Shown here in pieces: positions 54,562 through 62,918 of a DNA stretch of 64,000 nt. The notes under the pieces are model-generated. The model did not search any database. It was not told the origin of the DNA and saw only the letters and a list, made by a program, of their open reading frames with translations. The translations under genes and the position numbers were made by a program. Source of the stretch: Alistipes provencensis (GTDB lineage Bacteria; Bacteroidota; Bacteroidia; Bacteroidales; Rikenellaceae); assembly GCF_900083545.1 (NCBI RefSeq), contig NZ_LT559262.1:3336324-3400323 (forward strand), given 5' to 3'. Every line of letters begins with the position of its first letter. The stretch's first letter is position 1.

Positions 54562-55662
54562 ATGAAAAAAACAATCATCTATTTCACGATCGCTCTCTTC
54601 ACCGCAGCCTCCTGCGGCAAGGAAACCCCGGCCCCGGCGCAGCGCTGGTCGCAGGAGCGCGCCAACGCCTGGTATGCGGAGCAGGAGTGGCCCGTAGGCT
54701 TCAACTACGTCGCGGCCACGGCCATCAACCAGTTCGAAATGTGGCAGGCGGAGAGTTTCGATCCGCAGACCATCGATTCCGAAATGTCAAAGGCCGAAGG
54801 GCTTGGATTCAACACGGTCCGCATCTTCCTGCACGACATGCTATGGGAGGCCGATCCCGCAGGATTCAAACAGCGCATCGACGCATTCCTCGGAATCTGC
54901 CACAGCCACGGAATCAAGGCCATCGTGACCTTCTTCACCAACGGCGGCCGGTTCGAAAACCCGCAGCTCGGCAAACAGCCCGAATCGATCCAAGGCATAC
55001 ACAACTCGCAGTGGATACAGAGCCCCGGAGCCCCGTCGGTCAACGATCCGGCTTCGTGGCCCCGTCTCGAACGCTACGTCAAGGACATCCTCACGACGTT
55101 CCGCGACGACGACCGCATCCTGTTCTGGTGTCTCTACAACGAGCCGGAGAACTTCAAGCAGGGCGCCCAAAGCCTGCCGCTGCTGCGCGAGGTCTTCAAA
55201 TGGGGGCGCGAAGCGAACCCCTCGCAGCCGCTCTCGTCGCCGCTCTGGATATGCCCCGGCGTACACGGCACGCGCAGCAATTTCCCGATCGTCTCGTTCC
55301 TCGGGGAGAACTGCGACATCATGACGTTCCACTGCTATTACGGACCCGAAGAGATGGAGACCTTCATCTCCCTGATGAAGCAGTTCGGGCGGCCCGTGAT
55401 CTGCCAAGAGTACATGGGGCGTCCGCGCTCGACCTTCGAGGAGATCATGCCCATACTAAAACGCGAGCAGGTCGGAGCCATCAGCTGGGGACTCACCGCC
55501 GGAAAGTGCAATTTCCATCTTCAGTGGTCGAGCAAGGCCGGCGATCCCGAACCCGAAATCTGGTTCCACGACATCTATCGACTCGACGGCACCCCGTACA
55601 GCCAGCGGGAGGTAGACTTCATCCGTTCTATGACGCAAGACAAAACCATGAATAACCGATAA
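54562..55662 (+). CDS. Clan GH-A (TIM-barrel) glycoside hydrolase, lipoprotein
   Basis: The protein has 366 residues from the ATG at 54562 (MKKTIIYF); upstream in-frame codons overlap susD and carry no signal. The lipobox is FTAASC (Cys18). The layout is a (beta/alpha)8 barrel: FNTVRIFLHDMLW, then KAIVTFFTNGG, then FWCLYNEPENF with Glu194 as likely acid/base, and VICQEYMGRP with Glu283 as likely nucleophile, followed by AISWGLTAGK. This fits clan GH-A enzymes near GH5 and similar families. Such proteins are often labelled beta-xylanase or cellulase-like, but the substrate cannot be fixed from sequence. It follows susD by 8 nt and precedes the sialidase-like gene by 11 nt. Confidence 0.78.
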   Translation: MKKTIIYFTIALFTAASCGKETPAPAQRWSQERANAWYAEQEWPVGFNYVAATAINQFEMWQAESFDPQTIDSEMSKAEGLGFNTVRIFLHDMLWEADPAGFKQRIDAFLGICHSHGIKAIVTFFTNGGRFENPQLGKQPESIQGIHNSQWIQSPGAPSVNDPASWPRLERYVKDILTTFRDDDRILFWCLYNEPENFKQGAQSLPLLREVFKWGREANPSQPLSSPLWICPGVHGTRSNFPIVSFLGENCDIMTFHCYYGPEEMETFISLMKQFGRPVICQEYMGRPRSTFEEIMPILKREQVGAISWGLTAGKCNFHLQWSSKAGDPEPEIWFHDIYRLDGTPYSQREVDFIRSMTQDKTMNNR

Positions 55663-55673
55663 TTCCACCGAAT

Positions 55674-57578
55674 ATGAATCTTCGACAGAACATATGCAAC
55701 CTCGTGCTGCTGGCGCTGGCCCTTTCGACGGCCGCCTGCACCAAGCCGTCGGCTGACGAAAACCCCAATCCCAAACCGGGTAAGGACGGCGGCGACCCCG
55801 CGCCCGTCGATACGGAGATCACTTCGATCCACGACCTGAACGCGACGCAGGGATACCTCAATTCGCACGCCTCGGAGTGGCAGACCAGCTCCGTGGAGAT
55901 GGACTTCCGATCCTATACGATCCTGCGCCACAAAACCCCGCTCGCGGCCATCAACGCCCGTTATCCCCGTATCAAACGGCTCGCCGACGGAACGTTCCTG
56001 CTCACCTACCAGCAGGGAGCCACGGCTCACAGCGTCTACTACGCCCGCAGCAACAATTTCTACATCTGGACCGCTCCCGAAGAGGGGCTCTTCCCATCGT
56101 GTGCGCAGAAACAATACGAAAACGACGTGGACGATACGGCTCTGCATTCGTCGTCCGACGCGATCGTGCTGGCCAACGGCGACATCCTTTCGTTCGTATC
56201 GTTCCGGCTCAAGAACGGTTACCGGACCAACAACCTGAACAACGGCATCAAGATGCGCCGCTCGACCGATAACGGCAAGAGCTGGAGCGAGTCTCAAATC
56301 ATCTACCGAGGCACCACATGGGAGCCTTCAGCCGTGCAGCTCGCGTCGGGGGAAATCCATGTCTATTTCACCAGCGCCGACCCCAACAAGGGCGATTCGG
56401 GAACCGCCCTGCTCCGCTCGACCGACAACGGTGCGACATGGACCCATGTGGGCAAGGTGATCCGCGAGAACGCCGGTACGGCGACGGACGGTTCGGGCGA
56501 CCCGATCTACACCGACCAGATGCCCGTACCGATTCAACTGAACGGCTCGGACGAAATCGCCGTTGCATTCGAGGCCCGGTTCGGACGCAACGGAACCGGC
56601 GACCAGTATCACCTCGGAATGGCCTACACCCGCGACAACTGGGCGGCGGGCGGACTGACGGGGACCGAGGAAGGCCCTACCGATAAACAGAAGAATCTCT
56701 TTCTGAACCAAGCGGCACCCTATCTCCGGCAGTTCCGGTCGGGCGAGACGCTGCTTTCGTGCAACATCAGCCAGCGTTTCAACGTCCGTCTGGGCGACTC
56801 CAAAGCGCGCACATTCGGCGAACCGGAGCAGCTCTACGCCGAACGCGGCGTGATGGGATCGGTGGAGATTATCGACGACCACACGTTTGCCGGCGTCTTC
56901 CCGGCGGTGTTCACCCAAGACGTGGACGGCAAAGAAACCGACTGTGCCAACCTCATGCTGGCGAAGTTCGTCCTGAATCACCGCATCAACGCCGCGCAGT
57001 TCACACCCGCCCTCACCGGCAGCAGCTCCCATTGGAAGGACGTGCAGGATGCCTTGTTCATCGGCAGCGTCTCGCAGGCCCAAGCCGTTTTCCGCTTCGC
57101 CTACGACGACACCAACCTCTATTGTCTTGTGGAACGGCTCGACAGCGGGCTCGATGCGGCAGACGGTATCGACCTGATGATCCAGAGCGGAAACGCCACC
57201 GGAGACCCGCTGATCCTGAAAATCACCCCCGATGCGGCCAAGGGCACGCTCGTATGCGACAATACGGCAGTAACGTGCGCCGCGACCGTACTCGGCACCT
57301 TCGACGAGACGGACAACGACCGGGGCTATGTGGTCGAACTCGCCATCCCGCGCGACCGGATCACCGTGGCCGCAGACCGGATACTCTTCAACGCCGTGCT
57401 GCACGACTCTGCCGGCGACGACACCTTCACGGGACTGGCTGCCGGCAACTATGACAAATGGCTGCCCGTCGAACTGAAAGTGCCGACAGAACCCGTTCCC
57501 GAACCCGAACCAGGAGACGACGACAACGGCCGCGGTCCCGGATGGAGCAACGGCGACGAAGTCAACCCATGGAAATAA
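55674..57578 (+). CDS. Sialidase-like BNR propeller lipoprotein with C-terminal CBM9-like domain
   Basis: The protein has 634 residues with a lipobox ending STAAC (about Cys22) and a Pro/Lys/Asp-rich linker. Residues about 80-430 form a sialidase-type propeller: YPRIKRLADGTFLLTY with the Arg expected near the first blade, and two Asp-boxes, RSTDNGKSWSE (about 196) and RSTDNGATWTH (about 249). TDQMPVPI and LLSCNISQRF follow. Residues about 440-610 resemble a CBM9/DOMON-type sandwich (FRFAYDDTNLYCLVERLDS, then GYVVELAIPRD). An acidic Pro/Glu/Asp tail ends the protein. It may release terminal sialic acid or another terminal sugar, or be an exo-glycosidase of a related family; the full Arg triad was not confirmed. 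A homologue lies at 62919. Confidence 0.72.
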   Translation: MNLRQNICNLVLLALALSTAACTKPSADENPNPKPGKDGGDPAPVDTEITSIHDLNATQGYLNSHASEWQTSSVEMDFRSYTILRHKTPLAAINARYPRIKRLADGTFLLTYQQGATAHSVYYARSNNFYIWTAPEEGLFPSCAQKQYENDVDDTALHSSSDAIVLANGDILSFVSFRLKNGYRTNNLNNGIKMRRSTDNGKSWSESQIIYRGTTWEPSAVQLASGEIHVYFTSADPNKGDSGTALLRSTDNGATWTHVGKVIRENAGTATDGSGDPIYTDQMPVPIQLNGSDEIAVAFEARFGRNGTGDQYHLGMAYTRDNWAAGGLTGTEEGPTDKQKNLFLNQAAPYLRQFRSGETLLSCNISQRFNVRLGDSKARTFGEPEQLYAERGVMGSVEIIDDHTFAGVFPAVFTQDVDGKETDCANLMLAKFVLNHRINAAQFTPALTGSSSHWKDVQDALFIGSVSQAQAVFRFAYDDTNLYCLVERLDSGLDAADGIDLMIQSGNATGDPLILKITPDAAKGTLVCDNTAVTCAATVLGTFDETDNDRGYVVELAIPRDRITVAADRILFNAVLHDSAGDDTFTGLAAGNYDKWLPVELKVPTEPVPEPEPGDDDNGRGPGWSNGDEVNPWK

Positions 57579-57597
57579 CCGTTAACAACCGAAAACC

Positions 57598-59487
57598 ATG
57601 AAAACACACCATATCATCTTCATTGCGGCCACAATATGTGCATCGTTAGGATGTTCACAACACGAAGAGGAGAACGGCCTGCGGCCGCAGCAGCCGGACA
57701 CGAAGCTGTCGATCCGGTCGATCGTCGCGGAGCCCATCGCGAAAACCCGCACAGCACTCGACAACCAGCGCAACGTCGTCTGGAAATCGGGCGACCGGAT
57801 TCAGGTGTTCAGCGCCGGGAATCCTTCCGGAGCACCCTATGCCACGACCTCGGACAACACCCGCACCGGTATTTTCAATCCGGTCGAAAGTTCGAAATCC
57901 GTCGACGACGCGCAGCGCTATGCCGTCTATCCGGCCGACGCCCTGACGAAGGGGCTCTCCGGCGACACGTTCGAAATCGAACTGTCGGCGCTGGCCGAAC
58001 AATCCTATGCGTCGGCCCTCGGCGCAGGGTCCGACATCGCGGCGCTGCCGATGGTGGCCGCGACCGGCGACAATACGTTCGAATTCAAAAACGTCTGCGG
58101 CGGCCTGTTGCTGCGCATCAATGACTATCAGGCACTGGGCATCAAGATCGCGCGTATCGAAGCGACGGCCCGCGGCGGGGAACAGATCGCCGGAAAAATC
58201 ACGGTCGAGGCTGCGACGGGAACCCCGCAACTGAATCAGGGAACGACGGGAACCTCGGTTACGGTGGACTGCGGAAGCGGCGCCAACATCTCCTCGAACG
58301 GCGACCTCTCGAAACCGGACGGCTTCCTCGTTTTCCTGCCCGCCGGAACCTACGCACAGGGATTCTCGTTCAGGATCACCGACACCGAGGGCTGCCGCTA
58401 CGAGATAGAGACGGCACAGGCCGTGACCGTGACGGCCGGCGTCGTAACGCCGCTGCAAAGCCTGCCGCTGACGCGCTATTACGGTTCGGCGAACTGTTAC
58501 CGGACGGACGCCTCGGCCCAGACCCTCTCCATCGACGCCACGCCTTATTACACGTTCAGCCAAAACTATGTGCACGAGGAAATCCGCTGCACGGACGCTT
58601 CCGGAGCGCCGACCGGCATCCCGGCCAAGGCGCAGGTCGTCTGGCAGCAGCCTGCCGCCGGGGCTTCGGGCAGCGTGGTCGATGCCCCGACGATGGAGGG
58701 CGCGACGCTCAAGGTGCCCGTCACCGGCACGAAGGGCAACGCCGTGGTGGCCGTATGCAAGGCGGACGGCACCATCCTCTGGTCGTACCACATCTGGGTC
58801 AGCGAGGCACAGGACATAGCGTGCCGGTTCGAAGAGGCCGGGGCCTACACGATGCTCGACCGCAATCTGGGGGCCACATCGACGACCCCCAAGGACCGCA
58901 ACGCCTACGGACTGTTCTACCAGTGGGGCCGCAAGGACCCGTTCGCCCGCAACCTGACTGCGACACGCCCGGGCGGCAAGCCCTATGAAAGCACTCCGAG
59001 CGATCTGGTGAAGACCGAAGACGCCACGGAGGCGACCGGAACCATTGCCTATGCGACCCGCAACCCGCAGACCCGTCTGCTTGCAGCCAAAGAGTGGTAT
59101 ACCGGAACGGGCGGCAACGACCTGCTGTGGGGCGGCACGGCAGAGGGCTCCGTCAAAACGGTGTACGACCCCTGTCCGGAAGGATACCGTGTTCCCGAGG
59201 CCCGGCATTTCGCCGAGATGAAATTCACGTCGAAAGCCGAATGCGACGCGAACTACGGCCTGCTGCTCACCGTCGACGGCGAAGACACGAAATCGTACTT
59301 CCCCACGACGGGCTATCTCGAAGCGAATAAGGCTGCCACCATGTATCTGGAATACCGCGGATACATGTGGCTTAACGCCGGCGGCGACGCAGAGAACCGC
59401 TTCTATGTCAACAATTCGACCGTGAACATCAAGAACGAGCCGCATGCCAAAGGTATGGCCGTGCGCTGCGTGAAGATCGAGCAATAA
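57598..59487 (+). CDS. Fimbrillin-like / FISUMP-domain lipoprotein
   Basis: The protein has 629 residues with a lipobox ending ASLGC (Cys19). The first 290 residues are fimbrillin-like: TRTALDNQRNVVWKSGDRIQ, AVYPAD and FVFLPAGTY. The C-terminal part (about 415-629) matches the FISUMP type: YTMLDRNLGAT, YGLFYQWGRKDPF, YDPCPEGYRVP and the final GMAVRCVK. These proteins sit on the surface as structural or adhesin-like units; no enzymatic motif was seen. The gene lies within the susCD operon, 19 nt after the sialidase-like gene, so a role in holding the glycan or forming a surface layer during its use is possible. Confidence 0.75.
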   Translation: MKTHHIIFIAATICASLGCSQHEEENGLRPQQPDTKLSIRSIVAEPIAKTRTALDNQRNVVWKSGDRIQVFSAGNPSGAPYATTSDNTRTGIFNPVESSKSVDDAQRYAVYPADALTKGLSGDTFEIELSALAEQSYASALGAGSDIAALPMVAATGDNTFEFKNVCGGLLLRINDYQALGIKIARIEATARGGEQIAGKITVEAATGTPQLNQGTTGTSVTVDCGSGANISSNGDLSKPDGFLVFLPAGTYAQGFSFRITDTEGCRYEIETAQAVTVTAGVVTPLQSLPLTRYYGSANCYRTDASAQTLSIDATPYYTFSQNYVHEEIRCTDASGAPTGIPAKAQVVWQQPAAGASGSVVDAPTMEGATLKVPVTGTKGNAVVAVCKADGTILWSYHIWVSEAQDIACRFEEAGAYTMLDRNLGATSTTPKDRNAYGLFYQWGRKDPFARNLTATRPGGKPYESTPSDLVKTEDATEATGTIAYATRNPQTRLLAAKEWYTGTGGNDLLWGGTAEGSVKTVYDPCPEGYRVPEARHFAEMKFTSKAECDANYGLLLTVDGEDTKSYFPTTGYLEANKAATMYLEYRGYMWLNAGGDAENRFYVNNSTVNIKNEPHAKGMAVRCVKIEQ

Positions 59488-59521
59488 CCGAACAGAAAAT
59501 ATCCAACAAAGAACGAACAGC

Positions 59522-62500
59522 ATGAAAAAAACGAAATTCGCACTCGGCCTCCTCGCGGTGCTGCTCTGCGGCAGCGCCGGCGCCCGGAACGGCGAGGTGA
59601 AAATGCGCGAGGGAACCATCACGCTGCCCGCCTACCGGGTGAATGCGCCGGAAAAGGCGCCGCTTTTCGAACGCGACTTCGCCTACCAGCGGGCCCGGCG
59701 CGGCGTCTATCCCTACGCCATGAACGATAACCCGACCAACGAAAAGGCCGACACCACCTATCGGGCGTTGTTTCTGGAAAACGACTATCTGGAAGTGTGC
59801 GTACTCCCCGATATCGGCGGAAGACTCTTCTACGCCACGGACAAAACCAACGGCTACGAGATTTTCTACCGCCAGCATGTGATCAAACCCGCCAACGTCG
59901 GCATGCTCGGTGCATGGATCTCGGGCGGTGTCGAATGGAACGTCTTCCACCACCACCGCGCAACCAGCCAGTATCCGATCGACTACAAGCTGGTGGACAA
60001 CGGCGACGGTTCGAAGACGATCTGGGTGGGCGAAATCGAGAAGCGCCACCGCATGTCGTGGGCTATCGGCATGACGCTCTATCCCGACCGCTCCTATATC
60101 GAGGTGACAGGCCGGTTCTTCAACAACAGTCCCGACCGGAACTCCATGCTGCACTGGAACAACGTCGCCACCCACGCCAACGAGAACTACCAGATCGTAT
60201 TCCCGGAAAACACCGAATTCGGAACGTTCCACCACAAGAACAGCTTCATGCGCTGGCCTGTGCCCGACGCACCGTATTGCGGCAATCCGGACTACATCGG
60301 CAAGGACGTCAGCTACTGGAAAAATCTCCCGGCTCTGATGGGCGGATCGGTATTCGTCTATGACCTGCAGGACGACTTCATCGGCGGATACGACTACGGC
60401 AAGAACGCCGGCACGATGCTGGCCGGAAACCGCCACATCAACAAAGGCGGCAAATTCTGGACATGGGGCCACATGAACTACGGCCACGAGTGGGACTGCA
60501 AAACCCTCACCGATGAGGACGGAGCCTACGTCGAACTGATGACAGCCGCCTACTCGGACAACCAGCCCGACTACTGCTGGCTCAACCCCTACGAGACGAA
60601 GGAGTTCACGGCCTACTGGTACGGCATCCGCGACCTGAAGCACGTCAACCGCGGCAACGAACACGCCACGGTCAACATGGAGGTCGGCGCCGACGGACGG
60701 CTGCATCTGGCCGCCAACGTGACCCGCATCCGGCCCGACGCCCGCATCGTCGTGCGGCGCGGCGGCAAGACGCTCTACGAGACGACCGCCCTGATCGCTC
60801 CGGGCAAACCCTTCGCCGCCGACACGAAGGTCCCGGCCGAAGAGGTCGCCGAACCGTCGGAGGTAACCATGTACCTCTACGACTCGGAGGGCAGCGAGCT
60901 GATCAGCTACCACCCCTACAAGCTGGACCGCACCAAGCCCATGCCCGATCCCGTCGTGCCGCTGAACCCCGATCCGAAAAGCGTGGAGAACACCGAGGAG
61001 CTCTACTACCTCGGCATGCGGAATCTCCAGTTCCACAACGCCCACGTCGATCCGAACGACTATTTCTTCGAGGTCGTCCGCCGCGACCCGGGAGACGTGC
61101 GCGCCAACACGCAACTCGGCATCCACTACCGGAAGCAGGGCGATTTCGCCCGGGCCAAGAAGCACCTGCGGACCGCCCTCAAACGGCAGACCGCCAACCA
61201 GACCCGCGTCAGCGACGGGGAGTCGATGTACAACCTCGGCCTGATCCTGAAAGCGGAGGGCAGATACGCCGATGCCGTCGATACGCTGTACCGCGCGGCC
61301 TGGGACTACGAGTACGCCTCGGCGGCCTATTTCCAACTGGCGCAGATTTCGTCGCTCACGGGCGACAGCGGCCGGGCGCTTCAAGAGGCCCGGATGGCCG
61401 TCGCCTACAACGGCATGAACCTCGACGCGCGCAACCTGCTGACGACCCTGCTGCGCCGCTCCGACCGGCAGGAGGAGGCTGCCCGAACCGCCGCCGACGT
61501 CGTGGCGTTCGATCCGCTCAACTACTACGCGACCTACGAACTGGTCCGCTTGGGGAAACTCCCCGAGGAGACCTTCACACGGCTGCTGCGCGGCGTGAGC
61601 GAATCCTATCTGGAGCTGGCGCTCTACTACATGAACAACGGTTTCGGCGACGAGACGGACGACATCCTCGCCCGGAGCGAGTCGATAGCCCCTTACCCGA
61701 CCGTGGAGTACTATCAGGCGTGGCGGGCCGACGCCCGGGGCGACCGCACGGCCGCCGCGAGACTCTTCGCCAAGGCCGAGGCCGGGAGCACGGATTACGT
61801 CTACCCGTTCCGGCTGGAGACGGTCGCCGTCTACGAAAAAGCCCTGAAATACATGCCCGGGAGCGCCAACACTTGGTATTATTTGGGCAACCTCTACTTC
61901 CAGAAGCAGCCCGCACGCGCCATGGAGTGCTGGAAAAAGGCCGTCGAGATACGTCCCGACTTCGCCATGGCCCTGCGCAACCTCGGCTGGGGCAGCTTCT
62001 TCTTCGCCGGAGACTGCCCGGCCGCAGCCGAATGGTACCGCAAGGCGATCGAAGCGGACCGCGAGGGCAACGCCATCTTCCTTGCCGAGTGCGACGAGAT
62101 TCTGGAACGCATGAACGCTCCGCTGCAAACCCGCTACGAACTTTTCGCCGGCCGGGAGGCGCTCTATGAAAAGCGCTACGACTCGGAGACGAAGGCCATC
62201 AAGCAGCGCATTCTCCACGGCGAATACGAAGAGGTGCTCCGGCCGCTGCTCACGCGCTTTTACAGCCGCCGCGAGCATATCGAGGACCTGCACGACATCT
62301 ATGTCGACGCCTGCCTGCTCTCGGGCCTCAAGGCCCGGAAGAACGGCGACGACCGCAAGGCCCTCGAATACATGCTGATGATGAACGAGTATCCCGAAAA
62401 CCACGGATACGCCCATCTGGAGTACTACGCCCGCGACGCACAGGTCTACTACAACATCGGACTGGCCTACGAACGTGTCGGCGACCGGCGCAGCGCCCGG

Positions 62501-62851
62501 AAATATTTCAAGATGGCGTCGCAGGTCGAAGTCCGCGACGCGGACGGCATCTACAACTACGAAAAAGCGCTCGCGATGCGGAAAATCGACCCCAAAGCCC
62601 CGGTCGGCGGAATGCTCCGCAAGATCGTCGAGACCGGAGAGGCCGGCGTGACGGACTATGTTCAGCGCTTCTTCGAGAGCTTCGGCTACGGAGAGTATCC
62701 CGAGGATGTAAACGCACGCGCCTACTACATGCAGGGCATCGGCCACAAGGCGCTGGGCGACGAGACCCGGGCGGCGGAGTGTTTCCGCAAAGCCTTGGAA
62801 CAGCGCAACGACCACCTTTGGGCCAACTATTATCTCGGAAACATCCGATGA
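59522..62851 (+). CDS. DUF5107 domain protein with TPR repeats
   Basis: The protein has 1109 residues and a cleavable signal peptide ending near GSAGA. The N-terminal about 400 residues match DUF5107, with VLPDIGGRLFYATDKTNGYE, IKPANVGMLGAWISGGVEWN and HWNNVATHANENY; the pattern recalls the mutarotase-like beta-sandwich fold. A linker follows and then TPR-type helices from about 490 to the end (LGIHYRKQGDFARAKKHL, then YYLGNLYFQ and YYNIGLAYERVGDRRSARKYF). Its biochemical role is not established; in Bacteroidetes such proteins occur near glycan-degradation genes. It may bind or modify sugars while the TPR part recruits partners. It is 34 nt after the FISUMP gene, and a hairpin terminator candidate follows. 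Confidence 0.78.
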   Translation: MKKTKFALGLLAVLLCGSAGARNGEVKMREGTITLPAYRVNAPEKAPLFERDFAYQRARRGVYPYAMNDNPTNEKADTTYRALFLENDYLEVCVLPDIGGRLFYATDKTNGYEIFYRQHVIKPANVGMLGAWISGGVEWNVFHHHRATSQYPIDYKLVDNGDGSKTIWVGEIEKRHRMSWAIGMTLYPDRSYIEVTGRFFNNSPDRNSMLHWNNVATHANENYQIVFPENTEFGTFHHKNSFMRWPVPDAPYCGNPDYIGKDVSYWKNLPALMGGSVFVYDLQDDFIGGYDYGKNAGTMLAGNRHINKGGKFWTWGHMNYGHEWDCKTLTDEDGAYVELMTAAYSDNQPDYCWLNPYETKEFTAYWYGIRDLKHVNRGNEHATVNMEVGADGRLHLAANVTRIRPDARIVVRRGGKTLYETTALIAPGKPFAADTKVPAEEVAEPSEVTMYLYDSEGSELISYHPYKLDRTKPMPDPVVPLNPDPKSVENTEELYYLGMRNLQFHNAHVDPNDYFFEVVRRDPGDVRANTQLGIHYRKQGDFARAKKHLRTALKRQTANQTRVSDGESMYNLGLILKAEGRYADAVDTLYRAAWDYEYASAAYFQLAQISSLTGDSGRALQEARMAVAYNGMNLDARNLLTTLLRRSDRQEEAARTAADVVAFDPLNYYATYELVRLGKLPEETFTRLLRGVSESYLELALYYMNNGFGDETDDILARSESIAPYPTVEYYQAWRADARGDRTAAARLFAKAEAGSTDYVYPFRLETVAVYEKALKYMPGSANTWYYLGNLYFQKQPARAMECWKKAVEIRPDFAMALRNLGWGSFFFAGDCPAAAEWYRKAIEADREGNAIFLAECDEILERMNAPLQTRYELFAGREALYEKRYDSETKAIKQRILHGEYEEVLRPLLTRFYSRREHIEDLHDIYVDACLLSGLKARKNGDDRKALEYMLMMNEYPENHGYAHLEYYARDAQVYYNIGLAYERVGDRRSARKYFKMASQVEVRDADGIYNYEKALAMRKIDPKAPVGGMLRKIVETGEAGVTDYVQRFFESFGYGEYPEDVNARAYYMQGIGHKALGDETRAAECFRKALEQRNDHLWANYYLGNIR

Positions 62852-62876
62852 CCTCCCATCGCACTTGTCAAACCCC

Positions 62877-62905
62877 GGGGGCCGGCAGGCCCGGCCCCCT
62901 CTTTA
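62877..62905 (+). terminator. GC-rich hairpin, probable terminator or attenuator
   Basis: GGGGGCCGG (62877-62885) pairs with CCGGCCCCC (62891-62899) around a CAGGC loop, followed by a weak T-rich run (TCTTTA). It sits between the DUF5107 gene and the second sialidase-like gene, 25 nt after the stop. The short T-run suggests incomplete termination, so the next gene may still be partly co-transcribed. Confidence 0.6.
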
Positions 62906-62918
62906 CCCTTCCGACCCC

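Noticed and set aside
59429..62815. Antisense open frame of about 1128 codons opposite the DUF5107-TPR gene
   Set aside because: No signal, no domain pattern and the + strand frame is clearly coding.
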